The notes beneath the pieces are model-generated. The model worked only from the letters and a program-made list of their open reading frames with translations. It searched no databases and was not told the DNA's origin. A program made the position numbers and the translations under genes. Shown here piece by piece: positions 8,475 through 17,328 of a DNA stretch of 64,000 nucleotides. The first letter of the stretch is position 1. The number at the start of each line of letters is the position of its first letter. The DNA comes from CAZUVM01 sp964623885 (lineage in GTDB: Bacteria; Verrucomicrobiota; Verrucomicrobiia; Limisphaerales; UBA8199), in NCBI GenBank assembly GCA_964623885.1, contig CAZUVM010000227.1, forward strand, positions 62,001-126,000, in the 5' to 3' direction.

Positions 8475-9518
8475 TTACTCCACTACCCGACGGCCCTTTT
8501 TGCGCGTCTGGTATTGTTCCTTAATCCATTTGTATGTGGCGCGCAGACCGGTATCAAGGGTGGTATGGGGTTCCCAATGCAGCACCTTTTGAATAAACGT
8601 ATTGTCGCTGTTGCGCCCGGCTACGCCGCGCGGCGCGCTCAGATCGTATTCGCGCTTCAATTTCACGCCCGCGATCTTTTCCACCTTTGAAACCAGTTCG
8701 TTGATCGAAACCAGTTCACTTGAACCGAGGTTGATGGGCGTGGCAATCAGTTCATCGCAGTGCATAATTCGATCGATACCCAGGGTGCAATCATCGATAA
8801 ACATGAAACTGCGGGTCTGATGCCCGTCGCCCCAGATGTTGATCTTATGCGCGCCGTTGTCGATTGCCTCGATCACTTTTCGGCAGATCGCCGCGGGCGC
8901 TTTCTCCCGGCCGCCGTCCCAGGTTCCCCAAGGTCCATAGACATTATGAAAGCGCGCAATCGCCGTTTTCAGGCCGCGTTCGGCCCAATATTCCTGGCAA
9001 AATATCTCCGACATCAGTTTCTCCCAGCCATAACCGCGCTCCGCCATGGCGGGATAGGCGTCGGACTCCTTCAGCGCGCGTACTTTTGGGTCCTGCTGCA
9101 ACCTGATGTTGTAAGCGCATGCCGAGGAAGAGAAGAAATAACGTCGCGCGCCGGCGCGGTAAGCCGACTCGATCAAATGCGTGTTAATGAGGATGCTGCG
9201 CAGGCATTCAACACGGTACCGTTCGATAAATCCCATTCCCCCCATGTCGGCAGCCAAGTTATAAACTTCCACGGCGTCTTCGCACGCTCGCCGGCAATTC
9301 TCCTCGACGCTCAAATCGAGCGTGAGGCATTCCACACCCGGTACGCGCTGATACCATTCCGGCAATGGCTTTTTGTCCGCCCCGCGAATTCGGGTAAACC
9401 CTTTGCTTCGAAAGTAACGTGCCAGGGCGCCGCCAATGAATCCTCCGGCTCCCGCGATCACAATCAGGTCATCTTTCCTGAGCACAGGGTCTTTTTCTAT
9501 TAATCTCTTCTGTTCCAT
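8475..9518 (-). CDS. GDP-mannose 3,5-epimerase-like NAD-dependent epimerase
   Basis: Short-chain dehydrogenase-type sugar nucleotide epimerase of 347 residues. The Rossmann motif is GAGGFIGG (23-30). The stretch NLAADMGGMGFI is close to a signature of GDP-mannose 3,5-epimerase. The predicted catalytic residues are also present: Tyr163 and Lys167 in YGWEK, Cys134 in SSACAY, and Lys206 in GGREKAPAA. It would convert GDP-mannose to GDP-L-galactose and/or GDP-L-gulose, a precursor for glycans. It is convergent with galK and separate from the galactose operon. Related UDP-sugar epimerases are possible, but the DMGGMGF motif argues against them. Confidence 0.8.
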   Translation of the reverse strand: MEQKRLIEKDPVLRKDDLIVIAGAGGFIGGALARYFRSKGFTRIRGADKKPLPEWYQRVPGVECLTLDLSVEENCRRACEDAVEVYNLAADMGGMGFIERYRVECLRSILINTHLIESAYRAGARRYFFSSSACAYNIRLQQDPKVRALKESDAYPAMAERGYGWEKLMSEIFCQEYWAERGLKTAIARFHNVYGPWGTWDGGREKAPAAICRKVIEAIDNGAHKINIWGDGHQTRSFMFIDDCTLGIDRIMHCDELIATPINLGSSELVSINELVSKVEKIAGVKLKREYDLSAPRGVAGRNSDNTFIQKVLHWEPHTTLDTGLRATYKWIKEQYQTRKKGRRVVE

Positions 9519-9680
9519 AAATACTTCCGCCCGCGACCAAAACGGCGCCGGAATTCACGCCTGACGCCTCGGACGCAAGAGAAACAGCATGCCACCCACC
9601 GGGTTCGAGAGCGAGCCGAAAAAACCCAGGCGAGCCTCGGTTTGGCCCGGGTTAACCGGCATTGCGGCGCAGCCGATATT

Positions 9681-11732
9681 ATGATAGCCATTAGCAGCTA
9701 TTTCATGCTGAAGTCAGCCCCAGTGTGTTTGTTGGCCTGCCTGCTGCCGACCTTGGTGGTAGCAGCGGGGCTGCCCGGGGCCAATGAGTTCCATAAACAA
9801 GTCCAACCGGTTCTGCAACAATACTGCTTCGACTGCCACGGAGACGGCGCGCACAAAGGCAATGTCGCGTTCGACGAGTTTAAGTCGGATCAGGCTGTGC
9901 TGGGGGACCATGAGCTTTGGGCCAAGGCGCTCAAGATGTTGCGTGCCGGGCTGATGCCACCAGCCAGGAAGCCGCGCCCCAGCAGCGAACAGCGCGACGA
10001 AATTGTGCATTGGATTAAGCGCGGGGTGCTCCGGTTGGACCCGCAGAACCCTGACCCCGGCCAGGTAACCGTGCGTCGTTTGAACCGCGTCGAGTATCAC
10101 AATACCATCATCGATTTGCTCGGGGTCAACTTCGATGTAACCGGCCAATTCCCGCCGGACGACACGGGCTATGGTTTTGACAACATCGGCGATGTGCTAA
10201 CCCTGCCGCCCATGCTGCTCGAAAAGTATTTGGTTGCCGCCAATCAGGTTGTGTCACGCGCAACGCCCGCGCGACTCTTTCCCGAACCGGTGCCGGCCGA
10301 TGCCGACGGCAAGCGTTCGTACGCGCGACGGGTTCTCCGCGGCTTCGCTACGCGCGCGTTCCGCCGGCCGGTAGATGAAAACACGGTCGATCGGCTCGTC
10401 CGCCTGGCGGAAAACGCGAGCGCGCAAGGCGGCAAGACCTTCCAGGAGGGCCTTGCGGAGGCCTATGTCGCAGTGCTGGCCTCTCCGAGGTTCCTGTTCC
10501 GCGAAGAGGAAATCGAGGCCGGCTCAGAACGAAAGCAATACCCACTAATCGACGAATACTCACTCGCCTCGCGGCTCTCTTACTTCCTTTGGTCATCCAT
10601 GCCTGATGAAGAGCTGTTGCATGTGGCCCGCGACCATGGACTGCGTAAGAATCTCAACGCGCAAACAAGCCGAATGTTCGGTGACCCGCATTCCCGTGCG
10701 TTCATCAGCAATTTTGCGGGCCAATGGTTGCGCGCCCGCGACATCGAGAGCATTCCCATCGAATCCAGGTTCGTCCTCGCTCGTGAAGAAAAATTCGATC
10801 CGCAATTGGACCATAATCGCAAGCGCTTCCGCGAGCTTCGTGATATACCTGAGGAGAAACTAACGCCGGATGAAAAAGTCGAACTGGCCAAGATTCGGGC
10901 GGGGTTCCGGCAACGACAAAGCCGGCCCGCTCGAGTGGAGTTGAATGGAGAACTGCGGCGCGCCATGCGCCAGGAAACCGAACGCGTCTTCGCTCGTGTG
11001 ATGCGCGAAGACCGGCCGCTGCTTGAACTCCTCGAAAGCGATTACACCTTTCTCAATGGTCCGTTGGCGAAACTGTATGGAATCACCAATGTTGTGGGCG
11101 AAGAGATGCGCCTGGTGCAATTGCCTCCGGACAGCCCGCGCGGCGGAGTGTTGACAGAAGGGACTCTGCTTGTGACCACGTCCAACCCAACGCGAACGTC
11201 GCCCGTGAAGCGCGGTGCTTTTATCCTGGACGGCATTTTGGGAATGCCGGTGCCTCCTCCACCGCCGAACTTGCCGCCGCTCGAAGACGCGGCCAAGAAA
11301 ATGGGAGATCGTCCGCCGACGTTGCGTGAAACGCTCGCCGTCCATCGCGAAAGTCCGCTGTGCAGCTCATGCCACAACCGCATGGATCCGCTGGGGCTTG
11401 CTTTCGAGAACTTCAATGCCATGGGCATGTGGCGAGAGTCGGAATTTGGTGAGCCAATTGAGACAGGCGGCCAGCTCATTACCGGTGAACCTTTCAACAA
11501 CATCCAGGATTTGAAGCAAATCCTGGTTAAGAATCATGCCGAGGATTTCTATCGGACATTGACGGAGAAACTTCTGACTTACGCTCTCGGCCGTGGTCTG
11601 GAAGATTACGACGTTGAAACCGTGGATCAAATCGTTCAACGCATCGAAAAATCCGGCGGCCGTTCCTCCGCGCTGCTGGCTGGTGTCATCGAATCCGCTC
11701 CGTTCCAAAGGACCCGAAAACCTGCGACTTGA
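9681..11732 (+). CDS. DUF1592-family multidomain cytochrome c protein (planctomycete type)
   Basis: Large exported protein of the type common in Planctomycetes and Verrucomicrobia. From the N-terminus it has a signal peptide (core LKSAPVCLLACLLPTLVVAA), a haem-binding CFDCH (about residues 49-53), then regions matching DUF1587 (RRLNRVEYHNTI), DUF1595, DUF1592 (SRLSYFLWSSMPDEEL), DUF1588, and DUF1585 near the end. A second Cys-X2-Cys-His (CSSCHNRMDPLG) lies in the DUF1588 part. The ATG at 9681 or the one at 9705 could be the start; both leave an intact signal. The biochemical role of the family is unknown, though electron transfer in periplasmic polymer breakdown is often proposed. It lies 33 bases upstream of its usual DUF1552 partner. 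Confidence 0.88.
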   Translation: MIAISSYFMLKSAPVCLLACLLPTLVVAAGLPGANEFHKQVQPVLQQYCFDCHGDGAHKGNVAFDEFKSDQAVLGDHELWAKALKMLRAGLMPPARKPRPSSEQRDEIVHWIKRGVLRLDPQNPDPGQVTVRRLNRVEYHNTIIDLLGVNFDVTGQFPPDDTGYGFDNIGDVLTLPPMLLEKYLVAANQVVSRATPARLFPEPVPADADGKRSYARRVLRGFATRAFRRPVDENTVDRLVRLAENASAQGGKTFQEGLAEAYVAVLASPRFLFREEEIEAGSERKQYPLIDEYSLASRLSYFLWSSMPDEELLHVARDHGLRKNLNAQTSRMFGDPHSRAFISNFAGQWLRARDIESIPIESRFVLAREEKFDPQLDHNRKRFRELRDIPEEKLTPDEKVELAKIRAGFRQRQSRPARVELNGELRRAMRQETERVFARVMREDRPLLELLESDYTFLNGPLAKLYGITNVVGEEMRLVQLPPDSPRGGVLTEGTLLVTTSNPTRTSPVKRGAFILDGILGMPVPPPPPNLPPLEDAAKKMGDRPPTLRETLAVHRESPLCSSCHNRMDPLGLAFENFNAMGMWRESEFGEPIETGGQLITGEPFNNIQDLKQILVKNHAEDFYRTLTEKLLTYALGRGLEDYDVETVDQIVQRIEKSGGRSSALLAGVIESAPFQRTRKPAT

Positions 11733-11765
11733 AGCAAATTGTGCTATACTAACGAAATTAAAAGC

Positions 11766-13160
11766 ATGACGGCAAAAGCTGACGTAAACCGCACTCTGGA
11801 GAGGCGCCTTTCTTTCAGCCGACGGCAATTTCTTCGCGGCCTGGGAGCATGCGTGGCGCTGCCGCTGCTTGAATCCGCTGCATCGACGAAACTGGTGGCA
11901 GCCGGGCTGTCCCCTCAACCCGCAACGACTGCTTCTGGGGCGCCGTTGCGCACGTTGTTCCTCTATTTCCCGAACGGGGCCATTCCTTCGGCGTGGTGGC
12001 CTTCCGGGGAAAACGCGGCTTTTGAATTGAATCGGACGCTCCAACCGCTCGCTGATTTGCGAAGCCACCTTCAAATACTCGGCGAACTCGATCACTTGAA
12101 TGCGACGCCAGGACCGGATGGCGCGGGCGATCACGCGCGCGCCAATGGCACGTTCCTGACCGGTGTGCGCATGAAAAAGAGCGCAACCGAGATCCACGCC
12201 GGGATTTCAGTCGATCAGGTCATCGCCCGCGAAATCGGACACCTGACACGGTTTCCATCTCTTGAATTGACGTGCGACGCGGGGCGGAATTCCGGCGCTT
12301 GCGATTCTGGTTACTCGTGCGCGTATCAGTATAATCTTGCCTGGAGCTCGCCCACGACACCCATGACGCCGGAAGCCAATCCACGACTGGTGTTCGAACG
12401 TTTGTTCGGCGCCGGCAGTCCGGGTGAACGCGCCGCGAATTTGCAGCGCCGGTACCAGGAGGAACGGTCGATTCTGGATTTTGTCGCCGAAGACGCCAGG
12501 CAAATGCAACGGCGGCTAAATCCTCGCGACCGCGACAAACTGGACCAATATCTGACCGGCGTGCGCGCGGTTGAGACGCGAATTCAAAACGCCGAGCGCC
12601 TCGGCCAGGTCAAGGACCCTAACTTTGAAGCTCCGGCAGGAATTCCGGCCAGCTACGCCGAGCACATCCAGATCATGTTCGATTTGCTGACGCTTGCCTT
12701 TCAAACCGATTCGACGCGCGTGGCGACTTTGCTGCTGGCTCATGACGGCAGCAACCGATCTTTCGACGAAATCGGTGTGCCGGAGGGCCATCACGATCTT
12801 TCGCATCATTTCGACGACCCCGAAAAGATCAGGAAAGTGCAGGAGATTGACCTCTGGTATGTGAAACAATTGGCGGCGTTCCTCCAGAAGCTTCAGCAAA
12901 CAAAGGACGCTGACGGGAATTCACTGCTGCACAATTCTATGATTGTCTACGGTGGCGGTAACGCCGACGGCAACCGCCACACGCACGTGAACCTCCCCCT
13001 TGTGCTGGCGGGCGCAGGTGGCGGCACGCTGACACCGGGACGCTTCATCCGCCATGGCTCAAAACCTGCCTCGAATCTTTTCCTCAGCCTGGCCGACCGG
13101 ATGGGAGTGCAAAACCTGGAGCGCTTTGGCGACTCGAGCGGCCGGTTGGCCAATCTCTAG
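11766..13160 (+). CDS. DUF1552 protein with Tat-like signal
   Basis: A 464-residue protein of the DUF1552 family, nearly always found beside DUF1592 cytochromes. A twin-arginine motif (SFSRRQFLRG, Arg19-Arg20) and the following hydrophobic stretch indicate Tat export. The body contains family-typical stretches such as LFLYFPNGAIPSAWWP and YGGGNADGNRHTHVNLP, the latter recalling the alkaline-phosphatase-like fold also proposed for DUF1501. The ATG at 11766 is chosen because the extra upstream residues look non-native. It probably works with the preceding gene; substrate unknown. Confidence 0.88.
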   Translation: MTAKADVNRTLERRLSFSRRQFLRGLGACVALPLLESAASTKLVAAGLSPQPATTASGAPLRTLFLYFPNGAIPSAWWPSGENAAFELNRTLQPLADLRSHLQILGELDHLNATPGPDGAGDHARANGTFLTGVRMKKSATEIHAGISVDQVIAREIGHLTRFPSLELTCDAGRNSGACDSGYSCAYQYNLAWSSPTTPMTPEANPRLVFERLFGAGSPGERAANLQRRYQEERSILDFVAEDARQMQRRLNPRDRDKLDQYLTGVRAVETRIQNAERLGQVKDPNFEAPAGIPASYAEHIQIMFDLLTLAFQTDSTRVATLLLAHDGSNRSFDEIGVPEGHHDLSHHFDDPEKIRKVQEIDLWYVKQLAAFLQKLQQTKDADGNSLLHNSMIVYGGGNADGNRHTHVNLPLVLAGAGGGTLTPGRFIRHGSKPASNLFLSLADRMGVQNLERFGDSSGRLANL

Positions 13161-13171
13161 CCAGCAAGCAA

Positions 13172-14095
13172 TTAGTCGCCGGGAGTTACCGTCCACATCC
13201 CCCGTGGCGCAATTATGGCTCCCGTTCCAATGGTCTGTTCGATCTTGAGCGCCTGGACGTGGTTATCGTGAAAGAGGTAATTGAATCGCCGGCTATGGAT
13301 GCCGTATTGATCGTTGCCAAAATTCTTCGCATCCGGAGCGGGATCTAGCTGGTAAAGGTCGCCCGATCCCTTAGGCCCGAGGCAAATGCTGGGCCACATG
13401 TTGCCTACGACATTTTGTATGTTCGGCTCCTCCACCAGCAAGATTGTCCCGGACGGATCTTTCAGTGAGGTGGTCTTGTAGCCCTTTGCGTCCCAGTCCG
13501 GCTGGCCGGCAATGCCCCCATCCATCCAATAAATGCCCACCCCATGACGCCCCAAGATGTTCAAGTCCGGCAATGGATAGGTCTGGTTCGCCGTGTTCAC
13601 CTGGTATTCGGTGCTCCACGACATGCCAACGCTGTTCATCGCGTAGGTTCGGCGTTGGCCGTATTGCACCCAGCCCCAATTCGGATCGCTTTCCAGAGTA
13701 GGCAGCCGGTCCGCGGGACATTTCTCAATTCTTGGCGCATATGATGTCGGGGTAAGCCCGGTCATCAGCGCGCTATCGGGCGCGGTGCCGCCAATGTAGC
13801 GGTAAATCCAACTATCCCACGCCAGTTGATGCGTGTTATCCACCCCATACGCCGCTGGTGGATACCGGTCATCGTGGTCGGTGGCAAAAAGGTTAAAACC
13901 CATCCCCAACTGTCGTAATTGCGATGTGCACTGAATGCGCCAGGCTTTGTTGCGGGCAATATTGAGGGTCGGCAGAAGCATCGCCGCAAGGATGGCGATG
14001 ATGGCAATGACGACTAAAAGTTCGATCAGCGTAAATCCACGGCAGGTTCCGCCGAAGCGGTTCTGCCGGGTTGGAAAGAACGCCCGTATGTTCAC
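13172..14095 (-). CDS. Prepilin-like (type II secretion pseudopilin-type) protein
   Basis: A 307-residue protein with a short leader ending in Gly20, followed by FTLIELLVVIAIIAILAAML. Cleavage by prepilin peptidase is expected after Gly20, leaving Phe at +1 and the conserved Glu at +5 (Glu25). The globular remainder resembles the DUF1559-type proteins that occur in many copies in Verrucomicrobia, Lentisphaerae and Planctomycetes, with a C-terminal YLFHDNHVQAL. These are thought to be extracellular or pilus-like, but their function is not established. It lies 13 bases downstream of a small lipoprotein-like gene and probably forms an operon with it. Confidence 0.85.
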   Translation of the reverse strand: MNIRAFFPTRQNRFGGTCRGFTLIELLVVIAIIAILAAMLLPTLNIARNKAWRIQCTSQLRQLGMGFNLFATDHDDRYPPAAYGVDNTHQLAWDSWIYRYIGGTAPDSALMTGLTPTSYAPRIEKCPADRLPTLESDPNWGWVQYGQRRTYAMNSVGMSWSTEYQVNTANQTYPLPDLNILGRHGVGIYWMDGGIAGQPDWDAKGYKTTSLKDPSGTILLVEEPNIQNVVGNMWPSICLGPKGSGDLYQLDPAPDAKNFGNDQYGIHSRRFNYLFHDNHVQALKIEQTIGTGAIIAPRGMWTVTPGD

Positions 14096-14108
14096 AGGAT
14101 AACGTTAC

Positions 14109-14462
14109 TTATTCTTTGACCAGCACGACTTCGTGGCCCCGAATAGCATACTTGTTGCCTGAGGGCGGTGGCGGCGCTTGCAATCCCGATTTGGCGGCAA
14201 ACTCCGCAAAGCTTTTTGGAACAGAGCGTGTGCCAAGGACATAACGACGCAACTCCAACGACAATTGCGCCAACGTAGCATCCACGTTGCCGGTATCACT
14301 GACCACTATCGGCCCGGAGGTTTCTTTTAAAAACCCGGGCGCCCGGGGCGAGGGCGGAGCGGCCTCCGCCGAAGGGGCAGTGGCTTCGGCGACTGGCGTC
14401 GTGTGGCGCTTGCACGCCACCGGGAGGGCGGCCAACAAGAGGCACGCAACAAAACGGCTCAT
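14109..14462 (-). CDS. Small lipoprotein-like protein upstream of the pseudopilin
   Basis: A 117-residue protein with a hydrophobic N-terminus (MSRFVACLLLAALPVACKR). Cys17 could be lipidated, though the residues before it (Leu-Pro-Val-Ala) make only a marginal lipobox. A Pro/Ala-rich linker follows (about 25-45), then a domain of about 65 residues with ELRRYVLGTRSVPKSFAEF. In this clade small proteins with similar content often accompany pseudopilin-like genes. No name can be given. It is the promoter-proximal gene of a two-gene unit. Confidence 0.65.
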   Translation of the reverse strand: MSRFVACLLLAALPVACKRHTTPVAEATAPSAEAAPPSPRAPGFLKETSGPIVVSDTGNVDATLAQLSLELRRYVLGTRSVPKSFAEFAAKSGLQAPPPPSGNKYAIRGHEVVLVKE

Positions 14463-14603
14463 GTTGACTAGAAGATGCCCTAAAGCTAGCGCAGGTGCAC
14501 GTCCTTAGAATTGAGGACAGCAAATTAGTATGCTTGCAAATAATACCGAATATGATTAGCTGGCTTCGGAATCGGCGGGTCGCCTGCCGAGCCTCCGTTG
14601 CTC

Positions 14604-16553
14604 ATGGATTGTTTCGACAACCTGCGAACGGAGAGTCAAACCGCATCCTCCATGCGGATTGAGGGTAAATCATCTTTGACGACCTCCGCCCACCTCGAAA
14701 CAAGCTCCGCCGGCGAGGCCGCGTCCGTGCCGGCGCCGGAAATCAAAGTGGGCAAGAGCTCAGTCACGTTGGATGGCAAGGCTATCGAAGTGTTCACAAT
14801 GGCGCTGGGGTCGGAGAAGATTGAACTGCTCCCGCACAAGAACTGGAGCCAGCTCGATACTCACAAGTGGAGCGTTCGCGGCAAGCTGCCGGGAACACCC
14901 GCTGGACTGGAGATTGCCCCGGACCACATCAAGGTGGTCGGTGAGACAGTTTCGGCCAAAGATCCGGACGGCTGCGTTAAACTGGAACGACTCTTCACCG
15001 AATGGCTGGCTGTCGAACGTGAAGGAGTCGCACTGGCCCGAAGAAAGGCACAGGCCAAATCCAGCTCCAAGTTGTCCCTTAGTGCGATCTTACCCGAGAA
15101 TCGATCTCGCCGCTTTGAAGTAGAAATCGACAAGGAAGGACAGGTCCGTATTCACTGCCTCCAAGGCAAGGAAAAACTTGCCAGCATTGGCCTTAATCCG
15201 TCCGGTTTTCAGAGCCTGGCTAACCAGGGATTGCTGCGAAAACCGCATGTTCTCAAAACCGGCGTTCTGCACGATTGGGTCGAGTTGGATGGTGTGCTTT
15301 ACAGCTTCGAGAAGGGCAACAACGACGCCCTGAGGCTGGTCCAGGCGCTGAATGAGCACTATCTCCCCGCTTCGAACTTAGGCGAAGGCAAAGATATTTT
15401 GTTTTTTGCCAACGAGGCTTCCTCCACTGGTTTTGACATCCAGTTCCCTGCCAAGGTGGGCGGCGTGCCTGAAAACAAGCGGCGATCCTTGGACGAGGCG
15501 TCCCTGGAATTACTTCAGGATCCGCAGCGGTGCGGATTACTGCATGAGGGACTTGTGATTAAGCTCACTCGTCCCACGCTAGTTTTTAAACAAAAAACGG
15601 CCGATGGCGGCGAGCGTTATCTCGATCGGAATAGGGATTCTGCTGTCAAAGTTACCGACGAGGATGCCGGTGAGCGGATTATCGATTTAAGCCAACCGAT
15701 CAATTACCTCCACCTCAACCCGCCTGACCTGACCGCTATTTTCAACCATCCGGCGATCAATCGGCACTCGCGGACCACTCCGATCGCGTCCCTGCCGACG
15801 ACCAACACTAAGCGCGCTGAGCCTCCCCCGGCACACATGGCTGCTACGCGACCACCGCCAGCTTGTCCACCTGAATTGAGATCAAATTCTCAACCATTAC
15901 GGGCGGAGGACAGGATTTCAGCCCCGAAGACTGCGGCTTGCGAGGAAGCCTTGCCCGCTCCCATTGGAGCCGTCCGTCCTGCCGCACCTGCACGCCCCAA
16001 CCACTGGCTCAAGCGCGCCTTGGCACAAACACCCATTCGTCACGACTGGCTGACCTGCCTGATCTATGGCCGACTCGCAACTCGCATCGGTAACTCGCGG
16101 GAGAGCCAATTACTCGACGAGCATTGCTGGGTAATTGCTCTGGGCGACATTCGTGATGCCAACAGCCCGCAATTCAAAGGAGTTTTCCGAACCGAAAAAG
16201 GGGCGTTTGGATTCTTAGGCCCCGGGTGCATGGCGGATTTTGAAAGTGCGGCCATTCGGCTGGGACCGCGAATCGCACCGCTGCGCGGGGAACCGGCCCG
16301 CCTGGTGGCTGTCGCGCGTGATCACGCGGAACGGCTGGTGTTTATTATCAGTAGTGAATGCAGCCCGGCCTTCGGCGCAAGTGAGTCCATTGTGCAACAG
16401 GAATTATCGAACCTGAGGGAACATGGAGCGGTTCTGCTCAGTGTAAACGAAGTACTCGAAAGTCCTGTCCCGCTGGACGTCGTGTGGGCCGTCCCTGCCG
16501 AGCAAGCCAACCCTGCCGATCCGCAGGTCGTCGAGCACACGCCCCCGGCCTGA
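14604..16553 (+). CDS. Unrecognised 649-residue protein with Pro-rich linker
   Basis: A long, clearly coding frame that I cannot assign. From ATG 14604 (another possible start is ATG 14652) it has an N-terminal part (about 1-390) with repeated charged beta-rich stretches such as RFEVEIDKEGQVRIHCLQG and WVELDGVLYSFEKGN, a Pro/Ala-rich low-complexity linker (about 390-460), and a second compact part (about 460-649) with WLTCLIYGRLATRIGN and ECSPAFGASESIVQQELSNL. It has no signal peptide, membrane helix or obvious nucleotide-binding motif, so it is probably cytoplasmic. It is convergent with the response regulator gene, with only 1 base between. Confidence 0.7.
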   Translation: MDCFDNLRTESQTASSMRIEGKSSLTTSAHLETSSAGEAASVPAPEIKVGKSSVTLDGKAIEVFTMALGSEKIELLPHKNWSQLDTHKWSVRGKLPGTPAGLEIAPDHIKVVGETVSAKDPDGCVKLERLFTEWLAVEREGVALARRKAQAKSSSKLSLSAILPENRSRRFEVEIDKEGQVRIHCLQGKEKLASIGLNPSGFQSLANQGLLRKPHVLKTGVLHDWVELDGVLYSFEKGNNDALRLVQALNEHYLPASNLGEGKDILFFANEASSTGFDIQFPAKVGGVPENKRRSLDEASLELLQDPQRCGLLHEGLVIKLTRPTLVFKQKTADGGERYLDRNRDSAVKVTDEDAGERIIDLSQPINYLHLNPPDLTAIFNHPAINRHSRTTPIASLPTTNTKRAEPPPAHMAATRPPPACPPELRSNSQPLRAEDRISAPKTAACEEALPAPIGAVRPAAPARPNHWLKRALAQTPIRHDWLTCLIYGRLATRIGNSRESQLLDEHCWVIALGDIRDANSPQFKGVFRTEKGAFGFLGPGCMADFESAAIRLGPRIAPLRGEPARLVAVARDHAERLVFIISSECSPAFGASESIVQQELSNLREHGAVLLSVNEVLESPVPLDVVWAVPAEQANPADPQVVEHTPPA

Positions 16554-16554
16554 A

Positions 16555-17181
16555 TCAGACTTTACCGAGGTACTTGACCACCGCCTCAGTGCGCGACTGC
16601 ACGTGAAGCTTCTCATAGACCGTGTGCAGGTGTGCGCGAACGGTGCTTAAGCTGATGCCGAGTTGGTCGGCAATTTCCTTGTACAAAAAACCTTTTGCCA
16701 GCAGCGCCAGGATCTCCTGTTCCCGGCGCGTGAGTTTTTCCATGTCCGAGCCCGGGGCACGAATTCGCTGGAAGTAATTCACCACCTTCCGCGCAATGTG
16801 CATCGACATCGGCGAACCGCCTGCGTGCACCTGTTCTACGGCGTGCACTAATTCAGTGGGCGGCATGTTTTTCAACAAGTAACCATTGGCGCCTGCCCGG
16901 AGAGACTCAAAAATCAAGTCCCCATCCTCGTAAGTCGTCAGCATCAAAACCTGCGTTGCCGGCGATTTTTCTTTCAGCCGCGCCACACATTCGATGCCGC
17001 TCATCCCGGGCAGGTTAATATCCATCAGAACGACATGAGGGTTCTCCCCAGGGAGACTTCGGAGGGCCGCCTCGCCGTTGGCGTGAGCGCCGACGCACTG
17101 AAGGCCGGGTGCGCGATTCAACAACTCGCTCAGGCTGTCCCGTGTGCCGCGGTTATCCTCCACTATTGAGACGGTGATCAT
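16555..17181 (-). CDS. NarL/FixJ-type response regulator
   Basis: A 208-residue two-component response regulator. The receiver domain starts MITVSIVEDN with acidic residues Glu8 and Asp9, the phosphoacceptor is Asp54 in VLMDINLPGM, and a Lys lies in the usual place (GYLLKNMPP). The C-terminal LuxR-type helix-turn-helix reads LTRREQEILALLAKGFLYKE, with recognition helix STVRAHLHTVYEKL. ATG 17181 is preferred over 17220 because the receiver fold begins there. It is encoded just downstream of a HisKA_3 sensor kinase on the same strand and is presumably its partner. Target genes are unknown. Confidence 0.93.
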   Translation of the reverse strand: MITVSIVEDNRGTRDSLSELLNRAPGLQCVGAHANGEAALRSLPGENPHVVLMDINLPGMSGIECVARLKEKSPATQVLMLTTYEDGDLIFESLRAGANGYLLKNMPPTELVHAVEQVHAGGSPMSMHIARKVVNYFQRIRAPGSDMEKLTRREQEILALLAKGFLYKEIADQLGISLSTVRAHLHTVYEKLHVQSRTEAVVKYLGKV

Positions 17182-17328
17182 CGGCTTCGGCTCTTTCGCC
17201 TTGTTCACACTCTGTGGCATATGACGTTTGCTAACAATCGAACAAATGTTCAGTGCTGCAGGATGGATACCGCATCAGGGCTTGGGTTCACCGATTACTG
17301 GATACGGATTTACTGAATTACCTCGGCC

